This document shows positions 1 to 6,353 of a stretch of DNA of 12,135 nucleotides, in pieces. Position 1 is the stretch's first letter, and every line of letters starts with the position of its first letter. The position numbers and the translations under genes are program-made. The notes under the pieces were generated by a model. It was given only the letters and a program-made list of their open reading frames with translations, ran no database searches and was not told where the DNA came from. This DNA comes from Baffinella frigidus (lineage: Eukaryota > Cryptophyceae > Cryptomonadales > Baffinellaceae): the NCBI GenBank assembly GCA_026770585.1, contig MU648482.1, forward strand, positions 1 to 12,135, read 5' to 3'.

Positions 1-119
1 GTAGAAAATTAACTTTGTAATCATACATGTTGTAAGTCATCCTTGTAGAAAGTTGACTTTGTAATCATACATGTTGTAAGTCATCCTTGTAGAAAGTTGA
101 CTTTGTAATCATACATGTT
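1..119. repeat. Tandem array, 44-bp unit, about 2.7 copies
   Basis: Units lie at 1-44, 45-88 and 89-119 (partial). Copies 2 and 3 are identical over their shared length, and copy 1 differs at two positions. Each unit holds the core AAAGTTGACTTTG (first copy AAAATTAACTTTG), an imperfect palindrome, followed by TAATCATACATGTTG. The array starts at the window edge, so it may extend upstream. No gene is seen in 1-368; this stretch holds this array, the 29-bp array and the ANK1 promoter. Confidence 0.95.
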
Positions 120-264
120 AAACGTCAACAGATTCATGGCATGTCGTTAAAAGTCAACAGCTTCATGGCATGTCGTTAAAAGTCAACAGCTTCATGGCAT
201 GTCGTTAAAAGTCAACAGCTTCATGGCATGTCGTTAAAAGTCAACAGCTTCATGGTGTGTCGTT
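120..264. repeat. Tandem array, 29-bp unit, five copies
   Basis: Five contiguous 29-bp units lie at 120-148, 149-177, 178-206, 207-235 and 236-264. Units 2 to 4 are identical; the first and last carry a few changes. The core AAAAGTCAACAG contains the reverse complement of the GTTGACTTT core of the 44-bp array just upstream, so the two arrays present the same 9-mer in opposite orientation. There are no unique spacers, so this is not a CRISPR array. A role as iteron-like protein-binding sites is possible but unproven. Confidence 0.95.
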
Positions 265-274
265 GATAAAATGA

Positions 275-286
275 TTTATATAAAAT
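275..286 (+). promoter_or_regulatory. TATA-like element of ANK1
   Basis: TTTATATAAAAT sits 83 nt before the ANK1 start codon, just past the 29-bp array. A/T-rich blocks (CTTAAAAGG, CATTTTAATTTC) lie closer to the start and are alternatives. It is assigned by resemblance to the other A/T elements upstream of genes in this window. Confidence 0.4.
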
Positions 287-368
287 TAGTCGATTTCGGC
301 GAACAAATATTGACTGCCCTTAAAAGGCGAACATTTTAATTTCACGGACAGATCACCACGAAGACACG

Positions 369-1466
369 ATGAGCAGTGGTGGGGGTGGTGTCAACGCCAC
401 GGTGGACCACACCGCACGTGAGTATGGCAGCGACAGTGACGGTGGCAGCAGCAATGGCGGCAACAACGACGGTGGCATCAACGACGGCGTGTATGAGGAT
501 GACGACTTTGAGCTTGAGCTCGGATACGAGGACGACCAGCATCTTCCTCTTCACGATGTCCCTCTGTGGCTCGCCGCTGGTGTCGAACCCGTGGACGCGG
601 TGCACGAGCTACTTCTATCGGGTGCCATCAACATCGAACATGGCTACATGGGATCTACACCGCTCATGAACGCAGCGACAGAAGGCCAGACAGAGACCGT
701 CAAACTTCTCATCACCAAGGGAGCGGACCGTTTTTTCGTCAAGAAGTCCACGGGTGACACACTGCTCCACTTGGCAGCGGCGTACGATCGGTACGAGACC
801 GTGGCATACCTCCTGAGTCTCCCAGAGCCGGGGATCGACACACGGAACAAATCCGGGTACTCGGCGCTCAGCTACTCCGCATCCAGAAGCGACATCACCA
901 TCGTCAAGATGTTGCTCGACCACGGGGCGACGGTCGACACTTTGACCTGCATGGGAGAGACACCGTTGATGTCCGCGTGCGCTGCAGGGCGCGTCGAGGT
1001 CGCATCACTGTTCCTGGACCGTGGCGCGAATGTGTCAAGTGTCACGGAGGGGGGGGTTGGTGTGCTCTACGGAGCTATCGACAACGGAGGATTCGGTGTC
1101 GGTGATGGAACCAGATTCGAGATCGTCAAGTTCCTACTCGCGCATGGCGTGGTCGATATCAACGCCACTACCGACGACGGGAGCACACCTCTGCATGCAG
1201 CTGTTTCGAGTGGCGACCGCTTCGTTGTTGAGACTCTCCTGGCTCGGGGTGCAGACACCAATGCTACAGACGACCAGAACTTAGACCCTCTCGGGGTGGC
1301 GGTGCAAGGTTGTATGCCTTTCATAGCCGATATCATCCGCCGTGTGATAGACAAACGAGCACAGTGCAATGCCTTTGCTATGGGCAACCATGACCGCCTC
1401 GGAGCGAATTCGATGGTGTATAGCCTGGACCCGGAGGTGGTAAAAATGATAGGGCAATTCATGTAG
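369..1466 (+). CDS. ANK1: ankyrin-repeat protein with conserved C-terminal tail
   Basis: A 365-aa protein. Residues 1-56 are a Gly/Ser/Asn- and Asp/Glu-rich low-complexity leader. About 61-330 form seven to eight ankyrin repeats, with clear consensus stretches at 96-124 (GSTPLMNAA..VKLLITKGAD), 129-158, 163-191, 196-224 and 271-299 (GSTPLHAAV..VETLLARGAD). The repeat near 228-262 is stretched by a Gly-rich insert. Residues 334-365 form a distinct tail, AFAMGNHDRLG followed by LDPEVVKMI, also found at the end of the WD40 protein at 6460-7827. Ankyrin repeats bind protein partners, so the likely role is a target-binding adaptor; the F-box-like reading of the tail is inference. The ATG at 369 is the first in frame. 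The stop-proximal 54 bp is tandemly copied downstream. An 8-G run at 1049-1056 is a possible slippage site. Confidence 0.93.
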   Translation: MSSGGGGVNATVDHTAREYGSDSDGGSSNGGNNDGGINDGVYEDDDFELELGYEDDQHLPLHDVPLWLAAGVEPVDAVHELLLSGAINIEHGYMGSTPLMNAATEGQTETVKLLITKGADRFFVKKSTGDTLLHLAAAYDRYETVAYLLSLPEPGIDTRNKSGYSALSYSASRSDITIVKMLLDHGATVDTLTCMGETPLMSACAAGRVEVASLFLDRGANVSSVTEGGVGVLYGAIDNGGFGVGDGTRFEIVKFLLAHGVVDINATTDDGSTPLHAAVSSGDRFVVETLLARGADTNATDDQNLDPLGVAVQGCMPFIADIIRRVIDKRAQCNAFAMGNHDRLGANSMVYSLDPEVVKMIGQFM

Positions 1467-1605
1467 GAGCATTGCCATGGTGTGTAGACTGGACTCCGGG
1501 GTGGTAAGGATGATAGCTGAATGCATGTAGGAGCATTGCTGTGGTGTGTAGACTGGACGACGGCGGTGGTAAGGATGATAGCTGAATGCATGTAGGAGCA
1601 TTGTT
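1413..1605 (+). repeat. Tandem copies of the ANK1 3' end (64-bp period, about 3 copies)
   Basis: Copy 1 (1413-1466) is the last 17 codons and stop of ANK1. Copies start again at 1477 and 1541, each followed by the spacer GAGCATTG. Copy 2 still reads as an open frame of the same length with its own ATG and TAG and keeps the motif (VYSLDPEVVKMI in copy 1, VCRLDSGVVRMI in copy 2). Copy 3 carries an extra base and loses the frame. Copies 2 and 3 are much closer to each other than to copy 1. The 336-bp gap between genes (1467-1802) otherwise holds a degenerate pair around ACGTGTTTACA (near 1700 and 1743). Confidence 0.9.
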
Positions 1606-1756
1606 TGTGACAATTCAATGAACCATGTGGCAAACACTGTGTCAAGCTCGTTCGCATGTCAGTTATTTGTGGTTTTATAAGTTTACTTGGGTTGTCCAAT
1701 ACGTGTTTACAGACTCCCTGGACTACTCGGGGTTACCCACCACGTGTTTACAAAAC

Positions 1757-1791
1757 CCGCCACTGGATTGATCGAGCTGCTGTGGGGGCGG
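1757..1791 (-). terminator. Possible 3' hairpin of the 106-aa orphan
   Basis: CCGCCAC at 1757-1763 can pair with GTGG and CGG inside 1782-1791, leaving a GGG bulge and an 18-nt loop. It begins about 12 nt past the stop of the minus-strand gene at 1803-2123. The bulged stem makes it weak evidence on its own. Confidence 0.3.
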
Positions 1792-1802
1792 TCCCTAATA
1801 AT

Positions 1803-2123
1803 CTAATCATAGTAATGGTCGCAGCTAGATAGTCCCTTTGTGGCCTCTATCTCAATAGAACTGTACTTGTTAGCAATCCGAGCCATGTCGCATGCGGAAA
1901 GGTCATGCATCACTTTCCAGTGTTCCTTCATGAATTTCTTGATGAAATCCGAGGAGCTGTGCTTGAGAATGAAGTTACGGTGCTTGGTGAAACTCTTGGG
2001 GGTTTTGACTCTCGCGCCCATAAGTATAGTATAACGAACTTGACGGTTGTCCTTCGCCCACTCGTCAGAAAACGCCGCAAAGAGGTCGAAGCCTGTGGGT
2101 CCTGAAAAGAGTGAGGCAGACAT
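1803..2123 (-). CDS. Hypothetical protein, 106 aa
   Basis: I do not recognise a family. The protein has a Ser/Phe-rich start (MSASLFSGPTGFDLFAAFSD), a basic middle with alternating Lys and aromatic residues, and a His/Tyr/Asp end. No signal peptide, membrane segment or cysteine motif is visible. It is accepted because it fills the space between the convergent ANK1 and the cysteine-rich gene, opens with ATG, and has an A/T element (ATGATATTTAAGAG) about 55-65 nt upstream on its own strand and a possible hairpin after its stop. Competing plus-strand frames here are shorter and lack such signals. Confidence 0.6.
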   Translation of the reverse strand: MSASLFSGPTGFDLFAAFSDEWAKDNRQVRYTILMGARVKTPKSFTKHRNFILKHSSSDFIKKFMKEHWKVMHDLSACDMARIANKYSSIEIEATKGLSSCDHYYD

Positions 2124-2176
2124 ATCTTCGGTCGGGAGCTTCTCACGTGGATCAATCTACTCACTGTTTGGAGGGT

Positions 2177-2190
2177 CTCTTAAATATCAT
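2177..2190 (-). promoter_or_regulatory. A/T promoter-like element of the 106-aa gene
   Basis: On the minus strand this reads ATGATATTTAAGAG, ending 53 nt before the ATG at 2123. It is similar in composition and position to the A/T elements of neighbouring genes. Confidence 0.35.
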
Positions 2191-2204
2191 TGCGGAATAT
2201 GTTG

Positions 2205-2232
2205 CTATGTGTGATCTAAATCAAATACATAG
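2205..2232 (-). terminator. Hairpin downstream of the cysteine-rich gene
   Basis: CTATGT (2205-2210) pairs with ACATAG (2227-2232), and inside it TGAT pairs with ATCA around a CTAA loop. It lies about 45-73 nt past the stop at 2278 and could mark the mRNA 3' end, as palindromic hairpins do in mimivirus. Confidence 0.4.
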
Positions 2233-2277
2233 TTGGTGACAATTCAATGGACCAATCTGATACGTGTCGTGTTGTGT

Positions 2278-4059
2278 TCATGTTATTTTCCTCAAGCGAT
2301 CCACGAGACGTGTCGTGTTGAACATTGACGTGAGATATTGCATGGTGGTCCACGATTCAACAAACAGTGTGCATGTGACCTGTTCTACTCCACCCATCTG
2401 CACACCACTATCGACGCTCACTTCAACCATATCAGTGGGTTGTATGCGACCTGTAGCACTGTATGCCTCATCGGCGATATATCGCTTGAGACTATCGCGT
2501 ACCACCTGGTTCATCGGCAACTCCATGCTTATAACAAACCGAGTTGCAAACCGTTCGTGAATACACGTGCCATCCGACATGAATTTCCCATGGGGGCAAT
2601 CACAGCTGAAGAGTACGGACCCATTGTTGGCAATAGCGTCGTGGTTCACACACACGACACCCCCTGTCTGTGTCGCACATCCATCAGTGCCTTCGGTACA
2701 TTCGTTGACGTCAACGAGATCACAGTCACGCGTGCGGAAACGCGAACCCTCGAACGGGGGTGGGCGGGCTCCACATCGTCTACATGTTGGCGTGTGTGCA
2801 GCGGGGCTATTAGAAATACGACAGCAAGTGGATCGATGCAAGAGGCTCTCTGTGATATTCGCGGTGGTGACCCGTGCTTCACAGATAAACCCATCTTCGA
2901 GTTGACAGGTGTCGCTACACCCGTCTCCATTCCACGCATTTCCATCGTCGCACTGTTCCACCGTCGGGTGTAGAATACCATCCCCACACGACCGTGTAAT
3001 CGGAGGGATGTCGAGTATCGTTTCCATCACATGTTTCGACGTCAGTAGACCCCAGCATATCTTAACAGTCACCGTTCTTTCGTTGTTTTTGTTTGTATCA
3101 GTCAGACGAGCGGTTCTGGAGATGTATGCACATGATGTGTCACCGTCCACAAACAGTCCCACTACACGGCCGTACTGTTCGATTGGCGACTTCAAATCCA
3201 CAAACAGTGGTATGCACGTGCTCTGTCCGGTGGTCGGTTGAAAAAAACGATACGGGCAGTCGAGACACTCCTCGATCCCTTGTGCTCCGACGTTCGGGTT
3301 GTACGACTTGGCGGGGCATTTCTCACAAAGGTTGAGTTCGTTCAAAAACAACCCAGTGTCACATTTGCACTCATCTCGACTGGTACTACCTGCCGATTGG
3401 GTGCTATACAAGGGTTGGCATGCATCGCATCCACTAATACTGCCACCACTTTCCTTGAACGTACCTTTCGCACATAAACGACAAGTGTTGTCACTTGTGT
3501 CCATAAATGCCCCTGGATTGCAGATGCAGCTGGTCGCCCCAAAACCCGAGCCGCCCTGGAGCGGACCTATGAGGGCGTGCGCGTTTGGTGGACAGATGCA
3601 GTCATCCGGGCTCGTACTTCCATTCCCCGATGTGGTAAAACTGGCTGTACATGCGGCACATATTCCATCTCCGACAACATCCTTGAACTTTCCTATCACA
3701 CATATGCTACACTTGCCGTGGCCTGTACCACCAAACCCGACCCGGCACTTGCAGTCTGTCGATGTGGTACTCGCTTCTGGGGAAATCGTCTCAGTTGGAC
3801 ATGTAAAGCACCCGCCCGACCCTGTCGTATTCTTGAACGTACCCATCTCACATGCGTGGCATGTTACACCGTCCGATCTTGCCATATACCCTAGCAAACA
3901 AGTGCAGTCCGTTACCACATTGCTCGCTGTTGGGGAAGTCGTCCCACTGGGACATACATTACAGGTTTCGCCCATCATGTATTCACCTGCAGGACATAAC
4001 CCATCTACGACAACCAATACGAGAAAATACAGAAGAACTGTGCTACGCATATCTTTCAT
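2278..4059 (-). CDS. Secreted cysteine-rich GCC2/GCC3 and EGF-like protein
   Basis: A 593-aa protein. Residues 1-20 are a signal peptide (basic start, then a VLLYFLVLVVV core). Residues about 22-285 hold a string of cysteine-rich modules of the GCC2/GCC3 ephrin-receptor/TNFR-like type, with the recurring pattern CxxCxxGTFK..G...C..C and T.S..CxC. Residues 285-357 lack most cysteines. Residues 358-393 match the Myxococcus-type cysteine repeat (CGDG, then QCDDGN, NGDGCS and a final C). Residues 450-499 resemble a calcium-binding EGF domain (DVNEC start). The last 93 residues have an alternating beta/alpha look, possibly SEA-like. No hydrophobic anchor follows, so the product is probably secreted or a virion or surface protein that binds sugars or receptors. 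ATG at 4059 is used; a second Met at residue 4 would still leave a signal peptide. Confidence 0.92.
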   Translation of the reverse strand: MKDMRSTVLLYFLVLVVVDGLCPAGEYMMGETCNVCPSGTTSPTASNVVTDCTCLLGYMARSDGVTCHACEMGTFKNTTGSGGCFTCPTETISPEASTTSTDCKCRVGFGGTGHGKCSICVIGKFKDVVGDGICAACTASFTTSGNGSTSPDDCICPPNAHALIGPLQGGSGFGATSCICNPGAFMDTSDNTCRLCAKGTFKESGGSISGCDACQPLYSTQSAGSTSRDECKCDTGLFLNELNLCEKCPAKSYNPNVGAQGIEECLDCPYRFFQPTTGQSTCIPLFVDLKSPIEQYGRVVGLFVDGDTSCAYISRTARLTDTNKNNERTVTVKICWGLLTSKHVMETILDIPPITRSCGDGILHPTVEQCDDGNAWNGDGCSDTCQLEDGFICEARVTTANITESLLHRSTCCRISNSPAAHTPTCRRCGARPPPFEGSRFRTRDCDLVDVNECTEGTDGCATQTGGVVCVNHDAIANNGSVLFSCDCPHGKFMSDGTCIHERFATRFVISMELPMNQVVRDSLKRYIADEAYSATGRIQPTDMVEVSVDSGVQMGGVEQVTCTLFVESWTTMQYLTSMFNTTRLVDRLRKIT

Positions 4060-4078
4060 GTGACGCGATGAGGGGACA

Positions 4079-4090
4079 CATTAAATAAGA
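4079..4090 (-). promoter_or_regulatory. TATA-like element of the cysteine-rich gene
   Basis: On the minus strand this reads TCTTATTTAATG, ending about 20 nt before the ATG at 4059. An 8-G run at 4094-4101 lies directly upstream of it and could alter promoter spacing if it slips. Confidence 0.45.
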
Positions 4091-4258
4091 AGTGGGGGGG
4101 GTATAACGGATCTGACGCGCTGTGTGCTGTGAGAACTGAGTCGTCTGCTCGGATGTATTCATAACATTTACTCGTTCTAAAATTTACATGGACCAAGGTC
4201 CGTTTCCAGACCACGCTTTCGATGTGCCGTCCAGACACACACATACACCACGGTTCTC

Positions 4259-4278
4259 ACCTGGTTTGTGATCCAGGT
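4259..4278 (-). terminator. Hairpin after the 181-aa orphan
   Basis: A perfect 6-bp stem (ACCTGG at 4259-4264 with CCAGGT at 4273-4278) encloses an 8-nt loop, starting 19 nt past the stop of the gene at 4297. It is a good candidate for a transcript-end hairpin. Confidence 0.5.
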
Positions 4279-4296
4279 CGATCCAGGCGGTTGAGT

Positions 4297-4842
4297 CTAG
4301 TGAACTAGTTTGTGACACGTTGTGTGATCATAGACCCCAAATGGTGTGAGGAGCGCATTTTTCTTGCTTGCCGTGGTGTACATATTCTGCGTACTGAGCG
4401 TCTTGGCTGACATCACTGATTGTTTGGTAGCTACGGTTGATGCCATACGCCGCGACTTCTCGATGTGACCGCATACAGTCTCATGGTCTGGGTATGTACG
4501 CGATGAGTTCATACCCATTCCCGCGAATTTGCGCTTGTGGGTTTTTGATTTCGCCTCTTCGATGTGAGCATCATCATGTAGCACTTTGAAAAGTTCGGGG
4601 AGACCCCCGGAAAACATTGCGTCCAAGAGCCTCGGGCGGATCGGAAGATACGTTGCGTGATGTGGGTATGTCTTACACATCTCAACGTGGTCTACGAGTT
4701 CCCACATGATGTTCATAGAATGGTAAATTCTAGTACACGACACAGTTGTGGTAGACAGTGTGGCCACTGGAGAACCCGTGTGTATTGGTGTGTGCCGTCG
4801 GAGACCAGTGAAATTGTCAACATACATATCAGTTCGTGTCAT
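4297..4842 (-). CDS. Hypothetical protein, 181 aa
   Basis: No recognised family. The frame opens further upstream at a TTG, but the first ATG is at 4842, with the TATA-like CTATTTATTG about 30-40 nt before it, so I place the start there. The protein is His-, Thr- and Lys-rich. It contains two related stretches, HVEMCKTYPHHAT and RTYPDHETVCGHIEK, that may be a degenerate internal repeat or a metal-binding motif. No signal peptide or membrane segment is seen. Residues about 105-160 are duplicated, with three changes, in the gene-less patch at 8140-8308. A hairpin follows its stop. Confidence 0.62.
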   Translation of the reverse strand: MTRTDMYVDNFTGLRRHTPIHTGSPVATLSTTTVSCTRIYHSMNIMWELVDHVEMCKTYPHHATYLPIRPRLLDAMFSGGLPELFKVLHDDAHIEEAKSKTHKRKFAGMGMNSSRTYPDHETVCGHIEKSRRMASTVATKQSVMSAKTLSTQNMYTTASKKNALLTPFGVYDHTTCHKLVH

Positions 4843-4871
4843 CAAACACTCCTGGTGTTGTTGTTCTCCTT

Positions 4872-4883
4872 GCAATAAATAGC
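4872..4883 (-). promoter_or_regulatory. TATA-like element of the 181-aa gene
   Basis: Minus strand GCTATTTATTGC, 30-41 nt before the ATG at 4842. This spacing decides the choice of ATG over the upstream TTG. Confidence 0.45.
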
Positions 4884-4966
4884 ACAGACCTTAAGACCCG
4901 TGGAATGTGTCCATCTCGATCACTCATGCAGCACACGTGTGTGTGGTAGTAAACTTACGCTTCCAT

Positions 4967-4981
4967 GTGCATCATTTGCAC
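4967..4981 (-). terminator. Weak hairpin after the 130-aa orphan
   Basis: GTGCA and TGCAC flank a 5-nt loop, 35-49 nt past the stop at 5016. Five base pairs is close to chance; it is listed because it fits the pattern seen after other genes. Confidence 0.22.
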
Positions 4982-5015
4982 GCGACTGACGGGTGGTGGG
5001 TGGACCACGAGGTCA

Positions 5016-5408
5016 TCACTCGCCATAATTGAAATGAATGGAATGTGACCAATCATCTTCGTGGTTGGGGTGATGCGGTCGATTCTCGAACTTTACTACA
5101 TCGATATAGTTCATCAACTCTTCGTAACCCGTATGGGATAAAACCTCAGAAGCATCTGTCTCGCCATTTCGAACAATAGCAGTTTCAATGTTACTGACTA
5201 TGAAACAACCGAGGGGGTTTGGGCGCGGCCAACTACATGAAACTATGATACTTTGTGAGATTCGAAAATGAACGAACGTTCGGTCCCTCCATATAGATGC
5301 ATTCAGTACATTACGATTGTCCTTCTGTAGTGCCAGATACTCCCAAAACAAAGATGCCTCCTCGATTCTCTCAGCAGTAAGCTTCCACTCGTAATCGAAA
5401 GCAGTCAT
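5016..5408 (-). CDS. Hypothetical protein, 130 aa
   Basis: I do not recognise this protein. It starts MTAFDYEWKLTAERIEEASL, predicted helical and acidic, followed by a beta-looking middle (TFVHFRISQSIIVSCSW, GCFIVSN) and an acidic, His-rich C-terminus. Support for a real gene: an ATG start at 5408, a strong TATA-like TAGTATATAATAC 31-43 nt upstream, and no competing long frame on the other strand. It shares the orientation of its neighbours on both sides. Confidence 0.6.
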   Translation of the reverse strand: MTAFDYEWKLTAERIEEASLFWEYLALQKDNRNVLNASIWRDRTFVHFRISQSIIVSCSWPRPNPLGCFIVSNIETAIVRNGETDASEVLSHTGYEELMNYIDVVKFENRPHHPNHEDDWSHSIHFNYGE

Positions 5409-5438
5409 ACAATATACTCTGGTCTATGTGAGTGTGTT

Positions 5439-5451
5439 GTATTATATACTA
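5439..5451 (-). promoter_or_regulatory. TATA-like element of the 130-aa gene
   Basis: Minus strand TAGTATATAATAC, 31-43 nt before the ATG at 5408; one of the clearest elements in the window. Confidence 0.55.
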
Positions 5452-5479
5452 GACCGTCCAGTCCGATCCATGCAACATC

Positions 5480-5563
5480 TCTCGTTTCTTTAAATTTATT
5501 GAAAAACGAGGAGCTCCGACAGGTGTGGCCGCCTTCAAACCTGCTGTACGCCTAAACCTGCAT
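5480..5563 (-). repeat. 84-bp direct repeat, copy downstream of ANK2
   Basis: Matches 6354-6437 with five mismatches and no gaps (constant offset 874). Each copy lies past the stop of a minus-strand gene: this one after ANK2, the other after the WD40 gene. It carries a hairpin with AATAAA in its loop and the palindrome GGAGCTCC. The two copies flank ANK2 as direct repeats. Confidence 0.95.
5481..5510 (-). terminator. Hairpin with AATAAA loop after ANK2
   Basis: CTCGTTT (5481-5487) pairs with AAACGAG (5504-5510) around a 16-nt loop that reads TTCAATAAATTTAAAG on the minus strand, so the loop contains the polyadenylation hexamer AATAAA. The same stem is conserved at 6355-6384 although the loop has changed at two positions. 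Confidence 0.6.
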
Positions 5564-5593
5564 GCACTGAACGTACCACTGAACGTATCGTCC

Positions 5594-5715
5594 CAATTGC
5601 ACTCTGCTCGAGAAACATGCATTTCCAGTGGTCCTCTATGCCTTATGGCGGAACAGCTAGAGCTCGGGATATGCGACGTGTAGGCGTGCAATTGCACTCT
5701 GCTCGAGAAACATGC
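5594..5715. repeat. Pair of 27-bp exact repeats at the ANK2 3' end
   Basis: 5594-5620 and 5689-5715 are identical (CAATTGCACTCTGCTCGAGA and seven more bases). The offset is 95 bp, not a multiple of three; sequences beyond the 27 bp do not match. One copy is coding (RMFLEQSAI), the other lies past the stop. Confidence 0.93.
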
Positions 5716-6178
5716 GTGTTCTTGACATCGGAAGAGCTTCCAATACAAAGGTTTCGTGCTTAGCGAATATGTCTTCCGCCAATGGTGGTGTACGCAGTAA
5801 CAGCGTGTAGTCGAGCCTGTATCCATACTCTTCCATGAGGATTGTGAGGATTAGTTCGTAGAGCTCGAAGGTGCCCTCACTCCTCGCATTCTCGTGCTTG
5901 CACTTCATCTCCGCCAATTTCATAGGGCTGTGTCCATGCCGGTTCAATCGGCCCAACTCGGCACCACGCACAAGAAGCGTAAACACCACCTCAGCACTCC
6001 CATAGAGCACAGCCCAATGCAGCGCACCCCCACCATCTTTTTTAGTACTTCCAAAGCCCTCCCGGTCCTCAATGTCTGCCCCCTTCTCAATGAGACTCAA
6101 TACCTCGTCCGCATCGCAACGATAGACTGCTTTCCATAGCTCCACCTGCAGCCCCCATCTGTGGGCAACGTCAGCCAT
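5657..6178 (-). CDS. ANK2: small ankyrin-repeat protein
   Basis: A 173-aa protein from the chosen start. Ankyrin-like units: residues about 14-42 (LWKAVYRCDADEVLSLIEKGAD), 51-79 (GGALHWAVLYGSAEVVFTLLVRGAE) and a stretched third at 82-118 (GHSPMKLAEM..ILTILMEEYG). The rest (119-173) is helical and unassigned and lacks the tail of ANK1. An in-frame ATG at 6205 would add nine residues, but the TATA-like CTATTATATAA abuts that ATG. The ATG at 6178 puts this element 27-38 nt upstream, as in neighbouring genes, so I prefer 6178. The last 20 or so residues are encoded by a 27-bp sequence (5689-5715) repeated just past the stop (5594-5620), which suggests the C-terminus was rebuilt by recombination. 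Its 5' end and promoter are copied at 8337-8445. Confidence 0.82.
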   Translation of the reverse strand: MADVAHRWGLQVELWKAVYRCDADEVLSLIEKGADIEDREGFGSTKKDGGGALHWAVLYGSAEVVFTLLVRGAELGRLNRHGHSPMKLAEMKCKHENARSEGTFELYELILTILMEEYGYRLDYTLLLRTPPLAEDIFAKHETFVLEALPMSRTRMFLEQSAIARLHVAYPEL

Positions 6179-6204
6179 GTGTGCCAGCCCTACGACGGTG
6201 ACCA

Positions 6205-6216
6205 TTTATATAATAG
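6205..6216 (-). promoter_or_regulatory. TATA-like element of ANK2
   Basis: Minus strand CTATTATATAAA. It is duplicated exactly, together with the ANK2 5' end, at 8423-8434. Confidence 0.55.
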
Positions 6217-6353
6217 GAGAGGTGGTGCATTGGAACTGGCGTGTAGACTAAAAAGAGCCCAGACCAGCCTGTGCGTAGCATCATCGCGGAAATATTACGG
6301 ATCCCAGCGCAGCGTAGCTTTTCAACCGCGACGTATCTCATTTCACCGAGGTA

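Noticed and set aside
120-264. CRISPR array (29-bp direct repeats)
   Set aside because: The units are contiguous with no unique spacers, and no cas genes are near.
1067-1699. Minus-strand 210-aa frame with repeated CSYMHSAI stretches
   Set aside because: It is the antisense of ANK1 and its tandem 3' copies; the protein repeat merely reflects the DNA repeat, and ANK1 is clearly the coding strand.
1607-2254. Near-identical 19-mers GTGACAATTCAATGxACCA at 1607 and 2236
   Set aside because: Short, and placed differently relative to genes on opposite strands; it may be a repeat remnant, but no boundary or function is supported.
2338-4063. Long plus-strand frames of 211 and 254 aa
   Set aside because: They are antisense to the signal-peptide and cysteine-module gene and show no domain or sensible composition.
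4843-4875. TTG start of the 181-aa gene
   Set aside because: A eukaryotic-type gene should use ATG; the TATA-like element overlaps or abuts this region and fits the ATG at 4842.
1803-5408. Homology between the 106-aa and 130-aa orphans
   Set aside because: Only a short KDNR stretch is shared; no convincing alignment.
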